Source: JBEKHI01 sp050012355
GTDB lineage: Bacteria; Actinomycetota; Actinomycetes; Streptosporangiales; Streptosporangiaceae
Length of the DNA: 9,083 nucleotides
Direction of reading: 5' to 3'
Assembly (NCBI GenBank): GCA_050012355.1
Contig: JBEKHI010000344.1
Span: forward strand, 1 to 9,083
Part shown: positions 1 to 5,731 of the stretch, piece by piece
Layout of the letters: every line of letters starts with the position of its first letter
How positions within the stretch are numbered: position 1 is the first letter of the stretch
Position numbers and translations under genes: made by a program
Notes under the pieces: model-generated
Databases searched by the model: none
What the model saw: only the letters and a program-made list of their open reading frames with translations
Told to the model about the DNA's origin: nothing

Positions 1-1409
1 GGGAGCTGTTCCCGGAGGAGATCAGCGGCAGTCCGTGGCTGCCCCACGACGCGTGGCGCGACTGGAATGAGGCGTACCGCACGACCTACCGGGAGTACGT
101 CGCGAACCAGCGGGAAAAGGACGCCGCCGTGCTTGGTGTGCGAGCGGCACTCAGCAAACCTCGGCTGTTCGACGAGCTCGACCCCGGCTGGGTTGAGCTG
201 GTCAAATTCCACAACGGCGCGGTCACCCTGGCGGAATACGCGGGCGCGGTCGCCGAGCTGCGCATGGCCCGGTTCGGACGCGACAGCGCCTGGCGCACGA
301 TGTCGGTCCTAGGGGCGCTCGATGAGATCCGCCACACCCAGATTCCTTTGCTGCTCGGTCACGACCTGATGGCTCACGACGGCAACTTCGACTGGACCCA
401 CAAGGCGTACCACACCAACGAGTGGGTGATTCTCGCCGCCCGTCACCTGTTTGACGACATGATGCTCGCCGCCGACGCCATCGACCTCGCGATCCAACTC
501 AACTTCGTGTTCGAGACGGGTTTTACCAGCCTGCAGTTCATGGCCATGGCGGCCATGGCGGACCGTGCTCACCATCATCTGTTCGAGAAGACGGTGGCGA
601 GCATCCAGACCGACGAGGCGCGCCATGCCCAGATCGGGCATCCCGTGCTGGCGACATTGCTGGAGAACGGCTCGCGTGACCGGGCTCAGTACCTCATCGA
701 CAAGATGTGGTGGCGATGCTGGCGGCTGTTCCTGGCGCTCAGCGGAACGGCCATGGAGTATCTCGCCCCGCTTCAGGCGCGGACCCGCTCGTTCAAGGAG
801 TTCATGACCGAGTGGGTAACCGAGCAGTTCATGAAGAACCTCGCCCAGTTCGGCCTCGAAAAACCCTGGTTCTGGGACCTGTTCATGGAAGAGCTTGACT
901 ACGCGCACCACAGTTTCCAGCTGGGCCTCTATACCTACCGGACCACGTTGTGGTTCGACGTGGCGATGCCTGACGCGGACGAGCGCGAGTGGCTGAACTC
1001 GAAGTACCCGCGGTGGGATAAGACCTACGGGGAACTATGGGCGCGGCTGGAGCGGCGCTGGGAGACCGGCGGCGAAGCCAATACGCTGTCCTATGGGCTC
1101 CCTGCCCTGTGCAACTTGTGCCAGCTCCCCGCGTTGTTCATCCGGCCGGGGCGAAACACCGCGTGCACCCTGGAGCTGGCCGGACGCCGGTACCTATTCT
1201 GCTCGGAGCCATGCCGCTGGATCTTCGAGCGGGAGGCCTCGCGGTTCGCCGGTCACGCGAGCGTTGTCGACCGGATCGTCGCCGGAGAGGCACCAGGCAA
1301 GCTCACCGACCTGCACGGGTGGATGGGCCTGGCGGCACCCGTCGAGACCGGCAAGGACCTGCGCCGCGGCCTCGACCCGTGGCGCCTTGACCCCATTCCG
1401 AGTGCGTGA
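1..1409 (+). CDS. tmoA: Di-iron monooxygenase hydroxylase alpha subunit (TmoA/IsoA-like), 5' partial
   Basis: Catalytic subunit of a soluble di-iron multicomponent monooxygenase, which activates O2 and hydroxylates or epoxidises aromatic or alkene substrates in the cytoplasm. The frame is open from base 3 with no stop, so the gene starts before the window. 468 residues are visible; about 26 N-terminal residues are missing compared with toluene 4-monooxygenase TmoA (about 500 aa). It aligns essentially without gaps to TmoA as I recall that sequence. All six iron ligands are present: Glu at 234-236 (motif AEYAG), the Glu and His of DEIRH (about 324-335), Glu at 513-515 (FETGFT), and the Glu and His of QTDEARH (about 606-626). 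The active-site Thr of FETGFT is kept. The C-terminal part is a YHS-like domain with an intact CNLC plus CSEPC cysteine set (1110-1121 and 1200-1214). The stop overlaps the tmoB start by one base. Aromatic, alkene and isoprene monooxygenases share this architecture, so the family is certain but the substrate is not. Confidence 0.96.
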   Translation, partial: ELFPEEISGSPWLPHDAWRDWNEAYRTTYREYVANQREKDAAVLGVRAALSKPRLFDELDPGWVELVKFHNGAVTLAEYAGAVAELRMARFGRDSAWRTMSVLGALDEIRHTQIPLLLGHDLMAHDGNFDWTHKAYHTNEWVILAARHLFDDMMLAADAIDLAIQLNFVFETGFTSLQFMAMAAMADRAHHHLFEKTVASIQTDEARHAQIGHPVLATLLENGSRDRAQYLIDKMWWRCWRLFLALSGTAMEYLAPLQARTRSFKEFMTEWVTEQFMKNLAQFGLEKPWFWDLFMEELDYAHHSFQLGLYTYRTTLWFDVAMPDADEREWLNSKYPRWDKTYGELWARLERRWETGGEANTLSYGLPALCNLCQLPALFIRPGRNTACTLELAGRRYLFCSEPCRWIFEREASRFAGHASVVDRIVAGEAPGKLTDLHGWMGLAAPVETGKDLRRGLDPWRLDPIPSA

Positions 1410-1642
1410 TGCGGGTGTACCTGTTCGGCTTCGCGAGCGACGATTTCCTCGGCCGCGTCGTCCTCACCCCGGATGACCGCACCGTGGCCCAGCTAGCCGG
1501 CCAGCTGGTGGCCTGGGGCCTAGCATCCGAGCGAAGCGCATCCCTGACGGTGCGCAACGAGGCAGGCGACATCCTCGATCCCGAGGCGACCATCACCCAG
1601 GCTGGGCTCACGAACGGCGACATCTTCCGGGTCGAGCGATGA
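1409..1642 (+). CDS. tmoB: Monooxygenase hydroxylase gamma subunit (TmoB-like)
   Basis: Small third subunit of the (alpha-beta-gamma)2 hydroxylase; in the toluene 4-monooxygenase family it has a ubiquitin-like fold and packs on the alpha subunit. The 77-residue product is close to the usual 80-85 aa. It keeps the family pattern: an N-terminal strand ending in DFLGRVV, a central helix around TVAQLAGQL, a VRNEAG strand, and a C-terminal TITQAGLTNGDIFRV segment. The ATG at 1409 shares its A with the TGA stop of tmoA. A GTG codon sits directly before it at 1406 and is an alternative start. No clear Shine-Dalgarno sequence precedes either codon, so translation is probably coupled to tmoA. No catalytic residues are expected in this subunit. 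Assignment rests on size, residual similarity and position between tmoA and the Rieske gene. Confidence 0.92.
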   Translation: MRVYLFGFASDDFLGRVVLTPDDRTVAQLAGQLVAWGLASERSASLTVRNEAGDILDPEATITQAGLTNGDIFRVER

Positions 1643-1944
1643 GACCGTGGCGGTACGCCGGATCGCTTGACGACATCTGGGCCGGCGAGATGATCGCCGT
1701 GAAGCTCGGAGCGGCCGACGTCCTGCTGTGCAACCTCGACGGGTCGCTGGTCGCCTACGAGGACCGGTGCCCACACCTGGGGAGTCCGCTTTCCGAGGGT
1801 GCCCTCGACGGCGGCGTCTTGACCTGCGGCGCGCACGAGTGGCAGTTCGACGCACGGACCGGGCGCGGGGTCAACCCGGCCAGCGCGTGCCTGCGCCGTT
1901 ACCCGGTGCGGCTGGACGGCGAGCAGATCTTCGTGCGGCTATGA
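1639..1944 (+). CDS. tmoC: Rieske [2Fe-2S] ferredoxin of the monooxygenase (TmoC-like)
   Basis: Electron carrier that passes electrons from a reductase to the di-iron hydroxylase. The 101-residue protein is a single Rieske domain. The cluster-binding motifs are CPHLG (Cys44, His46) and CGAHEWQFD (Cys63, His66), which match the C-X-H and C-X2-H spacing of T4moC (Cys45, His47, Cys64, His67). There is no signal peptide or membrane segment, so it is soluble. The ATG overlaps the tmoB stop in an ATGA arrangement (4 nt), and its own TGA overlaps the tmoD start in the same way. A Rieske ferredoxin inside the operon places the enzyme in the four-component aromatic/alkene group and not in the three-component methane, propane or phenol monooxygenase groups. 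Nitrite reductase small subunits and dioxygenase ferredoxins look similar, but the context settles the role. Confidence 0.97.
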   Translation: MRPWRYAGSLDDIWAGEMIAVKLGAADVLLCNLDGSLVAYEDRCPHLGSPLSEGALDGGVLTCGAHEWQFDARTGRGVNPASACLRRYPVRLDGEQIFVRL

Positions 1945-2231
1945 ACCGGGTCGGTCCGGTGCTGCACGTCACGCCGTTCGCGTGGTCGGTGGTCGCCGTC
2001 ATCGAGGAGGAGAACATGGACGTGCTCGTCCGGGACGAAGGGGCATACCTGCGTGTGCTGGTGCCCTGGGTCTGCCGGCTGTCGCGGGCCGGGCTGGAGG
2101 CGGCGACCGGCCTTGCCATCCGGTTTCCCGGTGACCTCGAGCTGGTGATGTCGTCGTTCACGGGTGTGCTGCGACTGACCGAGGACGACGCCGTCTGGCG
2201 GCTCGCGGGCACCCCGGCGGGTGAGCGATGA
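1941..2231 (+). CDS. tmoD: Monooxygenase effector/coupling protein (TmoD/MmoB family)
   Basis: Cofactor-less effector protein that docks on the hydroxylase near the di-iron site, reshapes the active site and couples electron use to substrate oxidation. The product has 96 residues (T4moD is 103). Recognisable elements are VGPVL near the N-terminus, the VIEEENMDVLVRD strand region, GAYLRV, and the C-terminal LELVMSSFTGVLRLTEDDAVW segment, which corresponds to the conserved LEINLASFAGQ-like region of T4moD. The start at 1941 forms an ATGA overlap with tmoC. The frame is open further upstream, back to about 1728, but that part lies over tmoC in another frame and has no family similarity. The stop overlaps the tmoE ATG by 4 nt. 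A second in-frame ATG at 2016 has a strong ribosome binding site and is listed separately. Confidence 0.92.
   Translation: MNRVGPVLHVTPFAWSVVAVIEEENMDVLVRDEGAYLRVLVPWVCRLSRAGLEAATGLAIRFPGDLELVMSSFTGVLRLTEDDAVWRLAGTPAGER
2004..2018 (+). promoter_or_regulatory. Strong internal ribosome binding site and in-frame ATG inside tmoD
   Basis: GAGGAGGAG at 2004-2012 lies just before an in-frame ATG at 2016 (5 nt after AGGAGG). It is the best Shine-Dalgarno match in the operon. Use of it would give a 71-residue effector lacking 25 N-terminal residues. It may simply result from three Glu codons (GAG) in a row. The full-length start at 1941 is preferred because the N-terminal VGP region matches the family. 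Confidence 0.3.
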
Positions 2232-3229
2232 CCAGGCCGCCGGGCCGCAAGGCGTACAGCCGGCTCGCGGCGGGCCGGCGGGTTCCGCTCGAGTATGAGC
2301 TGGTGAGCACCGACCTGCACTACAACTACCCGATGCGATTCGAGCTGCCGGCCGCCAACCCGGTGGTCGCCTGGTACTACCGCTACCGGGAAGGCTCCCC
2401 GTTGCGGGCCCGCGACTGGGAGCAGTTCGCCGACCCGCGCCGGACCACTTACCACGGTTATGTTCAGTCGCAGGACGCGCGCGAGGATGTCGTTGACGGT
2501 CTGCTCAGGGAGGCAGCCGAAACCAGCGACCATAACGACGCATGGCTGAGCTTCCTGGATCGCTGGTACGCCCCGCTCCGCTTCCCGGTACATGGGTTGC
2601 AGATGCTCGCCGCCTACGTCGGGCAGATGGCGCCCGCCTCCCGGATCACCAACTGCGCCGCGTTCCAGTCGGCCGACGAGCTACGCCGCGTCCAGCGGAT
2701 CGCCTACCGCACCGTCCAGCTAGGTGGCCCGCTGTCCCCGGCCGCCGCCATGTCGCAGCGGGCCGCCTGGGAGGACGCGGAAGCGTTTCAGCCGCTACGC
2801 GAGCTCCTCGAACGGGCCCTGACCGCCTACGACTGGGGCGAGGCGTTCACGGTGACGAACCTGGTCATCAAGCCCCGGCTGGACCGGCTGGTGAACCAGG
2901 AGATCGCCGGCGCGCTGGCCACGGCGAACGGTGACCCGATCCTCACGAGCATCCACTTCTCGCTCGACGAGGACGCGCGCTGGCACCGCGCTTGGTCGGC
3001 GGCGCTGCTGCGGCACCTGATCGACGACACCCCCGAGAACACCGAGGTGATCCGCGGCTGGATCCGGAAGTGGACTCCGCTCGCATCCCGGGCGGTGGAT
3101 GCCCTCGCCGGGGTCCTCGGCGAGGCACCCGTGCCGCTCGATGCGAGCGCGGCCGCCGCTCGCATCGCCCGGGACGTCTCGCGGGAAACGGAGGCTCTGC
3201 TGCCGGTTACCCCTGACGGTTACTTCTGA
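2228..3229 (+). CDS. tmoE: Monooxygenase hydroxylase beta subunit (TmoE-like)
   Basis: Non-catalytic, ferritin-like partner of the alpha subunit in the (alpha-beta-gamma)2 hydroxylase. The product has 333 residues, close to T4moE (about 327). Family landmarks are PRRTTYHGYVQSQD at about residues 71-84, followed by a helix leading to LDRWYAPLRFPVHGLQM (about 109-125). Then come AYVGQMAPASRITNCAAFQ and SADELRRVQRIAYRT near the centre, and GEAFTVTNLVIKPRLDRLV at about 208-226. No di-iron ligand set is present, as expected for a beta subunit. The ATG overlaps the tmoD stop in an ATGA arrangement, and a purine-rich GGCGGGTGAG just upstream may help initiation. The gene ends 10 nt inside the convergent hydrolase gene. 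In many relatives a reductase gene follows this one; here none does. Confidence 0.95.
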   Translation: MTRPPGRKAYSRLAAGRRVPLEYELVSTDLHYNYPMRFELPAANPVVAWYYRYREGSPLRARDWEQFADPRRTTYHGYVQSQDAREDVVDGLLREAAETSDHNDAWLSFLDRWYAPLRFPVHGLQMLAAYVGQMAPASRITNCAAFQSADELRRVQRIAYRTVQLGGPLSPAAAMSQRAAWEDAEAFQPLRELLERALTAYDWGEAFTVTNLVIKPRLDRLVNQEIAGALATANGDPILTSIHFSLDEDARWHRAWSAALLRHLIDDTPENTEVIRGWIRKWTPLASRAVDALAGVLGEAPVPLDASAAAARIARDVSRETEALLPVTPDGYF

Positions 3230-3906
3230 ATGGCCTTGATGGCGTCCCGGATCACGTTGATCACGAAGTCGGGATGGGAGAGCATCGGGACGTGGCTGCT
3301 GTCGATGTCATAGGTGGTGGCCTTCATGCGCTTGGCCACGAAGCGCTCCAGCTCGGGGTTGACGGCGTTGTCGTTGTTGGCGACGATGTACCAGCTCGGC
3401 TTGGTCTTCCAGGCGACGCCAGGGGCCTGGCTGGTGAACAGCTCGGTGGACGGCGGGGTGGCGGTGGCCCAGACGATCTGCTGCTCGGCCTCGGACAGGT
3501 CCCCGCAGAAGTCCGCCGTGGCGTCGTGGGGCATCCAGACGCGCCCGCTGGCCACCGTGACCTTGCCGAAAAGGGCCGTGGCGGGAAACTTGTCGATCAG
3601 GCTCTGGGTGGTCTCGTCGGCGTCCGGGGCGACGGCCGCGATGTAGACCAGGCCGGCGACGCGATCGTCGGTGCCCGCGGCCGTGATGACGGCGCCCCCG
3701 TAGGAGTGGCCGATGAGGATGGCCGGGCTGGGGACCTGACCCAGGTAATACCGGGTCGCCTCGACATCGGCCACGTTGGTGTCCAGACCGTACTGGGCGG
3801 AGATCACCTCGTGGCCTTCGGCCTGGAACGTGGGCATCACCTTGCTGAAGCATGAGCCGTCGGCAAGAATCCCGTGGCTGAACACGAGGCTCGGTTTGGC
3901 GGACAT
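3220..3906 (-). CDS. Small cytoplasmic alpha/beta hydrolase
   Basis: Serine hydrolase of the alpha/beta-hydrolase fold, 228 residues, with no signal peptide or membrane segment. Visible elements are the oxyanion-hole HG at residues 11-12 (FSHGILADGS), the nucleophile elbow GHSYGG with Ser68, an acidic candidate Asp179 in the SWYIVANNDNAVNPE stretch, and His205 in SSHVPMLSHPD. The pattern resembles a common family of uncharacterised actinobacterial and proteobacterial hydrolases distantly like plant salicylate methyl-esterases and hydroxynitrile lyases. An esterase or lactonase activity is plausible but the substrate is unknown. Position 179 being the acid is inferred from order, not proven. 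The ATG is supported by GGAGGG at 3910-3915. The gene is convergent with tmoE, overlapping it by 10 nt, and divergent from the PucR-type regulator. It could process oxidation products of the monooxygenase, but the opposite orientation gives no direct support. Confidence 0.9.
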   Translation of the reverse strand: MSAKPSLVFSHGILADGSCFSKVMPTFQAEGHEVISAQYGLDTNVADVEATRYYLGQVPSPAILIGHSYGGAVITAAGTDDRVAGLVYIAAVAPDADETTQSLIDKFPATALFGKVTVASGRVWMPHDATADFCGDLSEAEQQIVWATATPPSTELFTSQAPGVAWKTKPSWYIVANNDNAVNPELERFVAKRMKATTYDIDSSHVPMLSHPDFVINVIRDAIKAIQK

Positions 3907-3909
3907 GAT

Positions 3910-3915
3910 CCCTCC
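3910..3915 (-). promoter_or_regulatory. Ribosome binding site of the alpha/beta hydrolase
   Basis: On the minus strand GGAGGG ends 3 nt before the ATG at 3906-3904. This is a strong but closely spaced Shine-Dalgarno sequence and it supports this start codon. Confidence 0.6.
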
Positions 3916-4062
3916 ATCTGTGGTTTCCGTGGCGCGTTTGCCTTGTCTCCACTGTCGTCACGCCGGTTCCCGATGTCGTCGGCCACCGTGGACGAATGCG
4001 GGGCGAAAATTGGTCCGGAATGGAGCAACCGCCCGGGCGTAGACTGACCGCGATCGTCGGCT

Positions 4063-4067
4063 GGAGG
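4063..4067 (+). promoter_or_regulatory. Ribosome binding site deciding the start of the PucR-type regulator
   Basis: GGAGG lies 8 nt before the ATG at 4076. An in-frame GTG at 4067 overlaps this Shine-Dalgarno sequence and is therefore an unlikely start; the ATG at 4076 is chosen. Confidence 0.65.
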
Positions 4068-4075
4068 TGCGCGCG

Positions 4076-5710
4076 ATGAGCCTGGACGCAGGAGATTCGC
4101 CGGTCGCCAACGCCACCCTGTCGTCGGTGAACGCGGCCTTCACCTTGGCGCTGATCCTGACCCAGGCCACCTCACCGCGCCAGGCCATCCGGCTGCTCAC
4201 CACCGCGGTCCCGTCGATCGCGAGCTGCGATCAGGTACTGACGTGGCATCCGAGCAGGTCTGGGGACTACTACGAGCGTGCTCCCGACAGCATCAGCGAC
4301 ACACTGACCGGGATCACGGTTCCGGGGCAGTTCGAATTGGACGGGTCGTCTTCCTGGTGGGCGTTTCCGCTCGCTCCGTCGCTGGTGAATAACCCGGTCT
4401 TCCTCGTCGTGGCCACCACCGACCCGCTATCCCCTCAGGAGAAGTTCCTGCTCTCGGTTCTCGTGCAACTGTGCGGCACGGTGATCGCGAAGCTGGAGCT
4501 GCTCGACGCCGAAACCCAGCTCAACGCTGATCTCGAGTCGACTGTCTCGACCCTCAGCAAGATCATGGAGACCCACCGGCGGCTGAACGAGATCGTCGTG
4601 AACGCCGGGGAGTCCGGCATCGCGCAGACCCTGCACCAGCTCACCGGATTCCCCGTCCTCATCCAGGACGTGCACGGCAATACCCGGGCATCGGCCGGCG
4701 ACCGGCCGGCTGGCCGACGGGCCAAAAAACAGCCCGGACAGCGGCACGAGCTCATCCGCCGGCTGCAGATCACCCGGCGAGCGCTCTACCACCGCCAGGC
4801 CTGGCTGGTCCTGGCCAACCCACGGCCCGGCATCCTCGGGGTCATCGCGCTCGCCGACGCCGCGCACACGGCGACCGAGACCGACCTGGCCGCGCTGGAA
4901 TACGCCGCGACCGTGCTGAGCGTCGAACTCTCCCGGCTGCAGAGCGTCGCCGAGGCGGAACTGCGCGGCCAGCGCGATTTCGCCGAGGAACTGCTCGCGG
5001 GCGCGGACGAATCCACGGTCAAGGCATCCGCGCACGCTCTGGGATACGACCCGGAGCGATCCCACCGGGTCGTCATCGCCACCGGGCGACCGCACGATGG
5101 CCTCGACGAGCGATTCTTCCAGGCCGTTGTCCGTGAGGTACGCCGCATCGACATCGCGACGCTGATGGTGGGCCGAGCCAATTACGTCGTGATCATCGCC
5201 TACCGCGAGACCGACTGGATGAAGCTGCGGACGCACATCGCCAGCCAGTTGCCGGACAGCGCCTGCCAGCTCGCGGTGGGGTCTCGCTACCCGGACGCAT
5301 GGCACGTCGCCGCGAGTTACCGCGAGGCACAGTTCGTGGCCAATCTGCCCTCATCCGCCGCCGCACCGGTGCTGCTGTTCGACTCACTTGGCAGCTACCG
5401 GATGCTCTCGTCGGTCACCGACCCAGCCGGAATCGAAGCCTTCATGAATGACCAGATCGGAGCGCTACTGGAGTACGACAGCCAGCACCATTCCGGCCTT
5501 CTCATCACGCTTGCGCAGTACTTTGACAGTGGCGGCAATATCGACCGGGCCGCAACCGAGCTCTCCATCCACCGCAGCACACTGAAGTACCGCCTCAAGC
5601 GAATCCGCGAGTTGCTCGGCCAAGACCTGAACGACGGGCCGACCCGGCTCGACCTTCACCTGGCCACCAGGGTCTGGCTCACGCTTGAGAGCCTCCGCCG
5701 GACTGAGTAG
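4076..5710 (+). CDS. PucR/CdaR-family transcriptional regulator with GAF-like sensor regions
   Basis: DNA-binding regulator of 544 residues. The order appears to be: an N-terminal GAF-like region (about 13-140), a helical, probably coiled-coil linker (about 138-175), a second GAF-like region (about 178-290), a CdaR-type GGDEF-like domain (about 325-425, including VVIATGR and AVGSRYPDAWHVAASYREA), and a C-terminal PucR HTH_30 domain (about 482-540). The last contains YFDSGGNIDRAATELSIHRS and LKYRLKRIRELLG, the hallmark of this family, where the helix-turn-helix is at the C-terminus. Family members usually respond to small molecules and activate nearby catabolic genes. No membrane segment is visible. 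The gene is divergent from the hydrolase and lies downstream of the monooxygenase operon, so control of the hydrolase and possibly of hydrocarbon oxidation is a fair inference but not shown. It is convergent with the LAL regulator, 10 bp between stops. Confidence 0.92.
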   Translation: MSLDAGDSPVANATLSSVNAAFTLALILTQATSPRQAIRLLTTAVPSIASCDQVLTWHPSRSGDYYERAPDSISDTLTGITVPGQFELDGSSSWWAFPLAPSLVNNPVFLVVATTDPLSPQEKFLLSVLVQLCGTVIAKLELLDAETQLNADLESTVSTLSKIMETHRRLNEIVVNAGESGIAQTLHQLTGFPVLIQDVHGNTRASAGDRPAGRRAKKQPGQRHELIRRLQITRRALYHRQAWLVLANPRPGILGVIALADAAHTATETDLAALEYAATVLSVELSRLQSVAEAELRGQRDFAEELLAGADESTVKASAHALGYDPERSHRVVIATGRPHDGLDERFFQAVVREVRRIDIATLMVGRANYVVIIAYRETDWMKLRTHIASQLPDSACQLAVGSRYPDAWHVAASYREAQFVANLPSSAAAPVLLFDSLGSYRMLSSVTDPAGIEAFMNDQIGALLEYDSQHHSGLLITLAQYFDSGGNIDRAATELSIHRSTLKYRLKRIRELLGQDLNDGPTRLDLHLATRVWLTLESLRRTE

Positions 5711-5731
5711 GCCATCCTCGCTAGGAGTGGC
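5711..5731. terminator. Short hairpin between convergent regulator genes, possible bidirectional terminator
   Basis: GCCATCCT (5711-5718) pairs with AGGA-G-TGGC (5723-5731), giving 8 bp with a single bulged G and a 4-nt loop. It begins directly after the TAG of the PucR-type gene and overlaps the stop codon of the LAL gene. There is no T-rich tail on either side, so rho-independent termination would be weak. The role is inferred from position and pairing. Confidence 0.35.

Larger units (their letters stand above)
3907..4075. promoter_or_regulatory. Divergent intergenic region with repeated TGTCGTC motifs, candidate operator
   Basis: This 169-bp spacer must carry the promoters of both the hydrolase (-) and the PucR-type regulator (+). 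The heptamer TGTCGTC occurs at 3953-3959 and again at 3974-3980, exactly 21 bp apart (two helical turns). The second copy also pairs with GACGA at 3991-3995, making a TCGTC-N10-GACGA inverted repeat around CCACCGTGG. A related ATCGTCGG lies at 4053-4060. A TAGACT hexamer at 4040-4045 could be a -10 box for the regulator, but no convincing -35 is spaced correctly. The repeats are short and could be chance in this GC-rich sequence; calling them an operator for the adjacent regulator is inference. Confidence 0.3.

Noticed and set aside
309..911. 200-aa open frame on the minus strand inside tmoA
   Set aside because: It lies wholly over a strongly conserved catalytic gene, has no recognisable domain, and is the kind of antisense frame expected at high GC.
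1728..1940. N-terminal extension of tmoD reading back over tmoC
   Set aside because: The extension is Arg/Pro/Gly-rich, overlaps the Rieske gene in another frame and lacks family similarity; the ATG at 1941 fits the operon's ATGA pattern and the usual TmoD length.
3205..3223. GGTTAC direct repeat at the tmoE/hydrolase 3' overlap
   Set aside because: It is only a 6-bp repeat inside coding sequence, with no pairing potential for a terminator.
3274..3855. 193-aa plus-strand open frame across the hydrolase gene
   Set aside because: The opposite strand encodes a hydrolase with catalytic motifs and a good ribosome binding site; the Gly/Val/Asp-rich product is a shadow frame.
4067..4075. GTG start for the PucR-type gene
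   Set aside because: The GTG overlaps the GGAGG that serves the ATG at 4076, so it would have no ribosome binding site of its own.
4427..5305. 292-aa open frame on the minus strand inside the PucR-type regulator
   Set aside because: Its composition is low-complexity and Gly/Val/Arg-rich, it has no family similarity, and it is antisense to a gene with clear domains.
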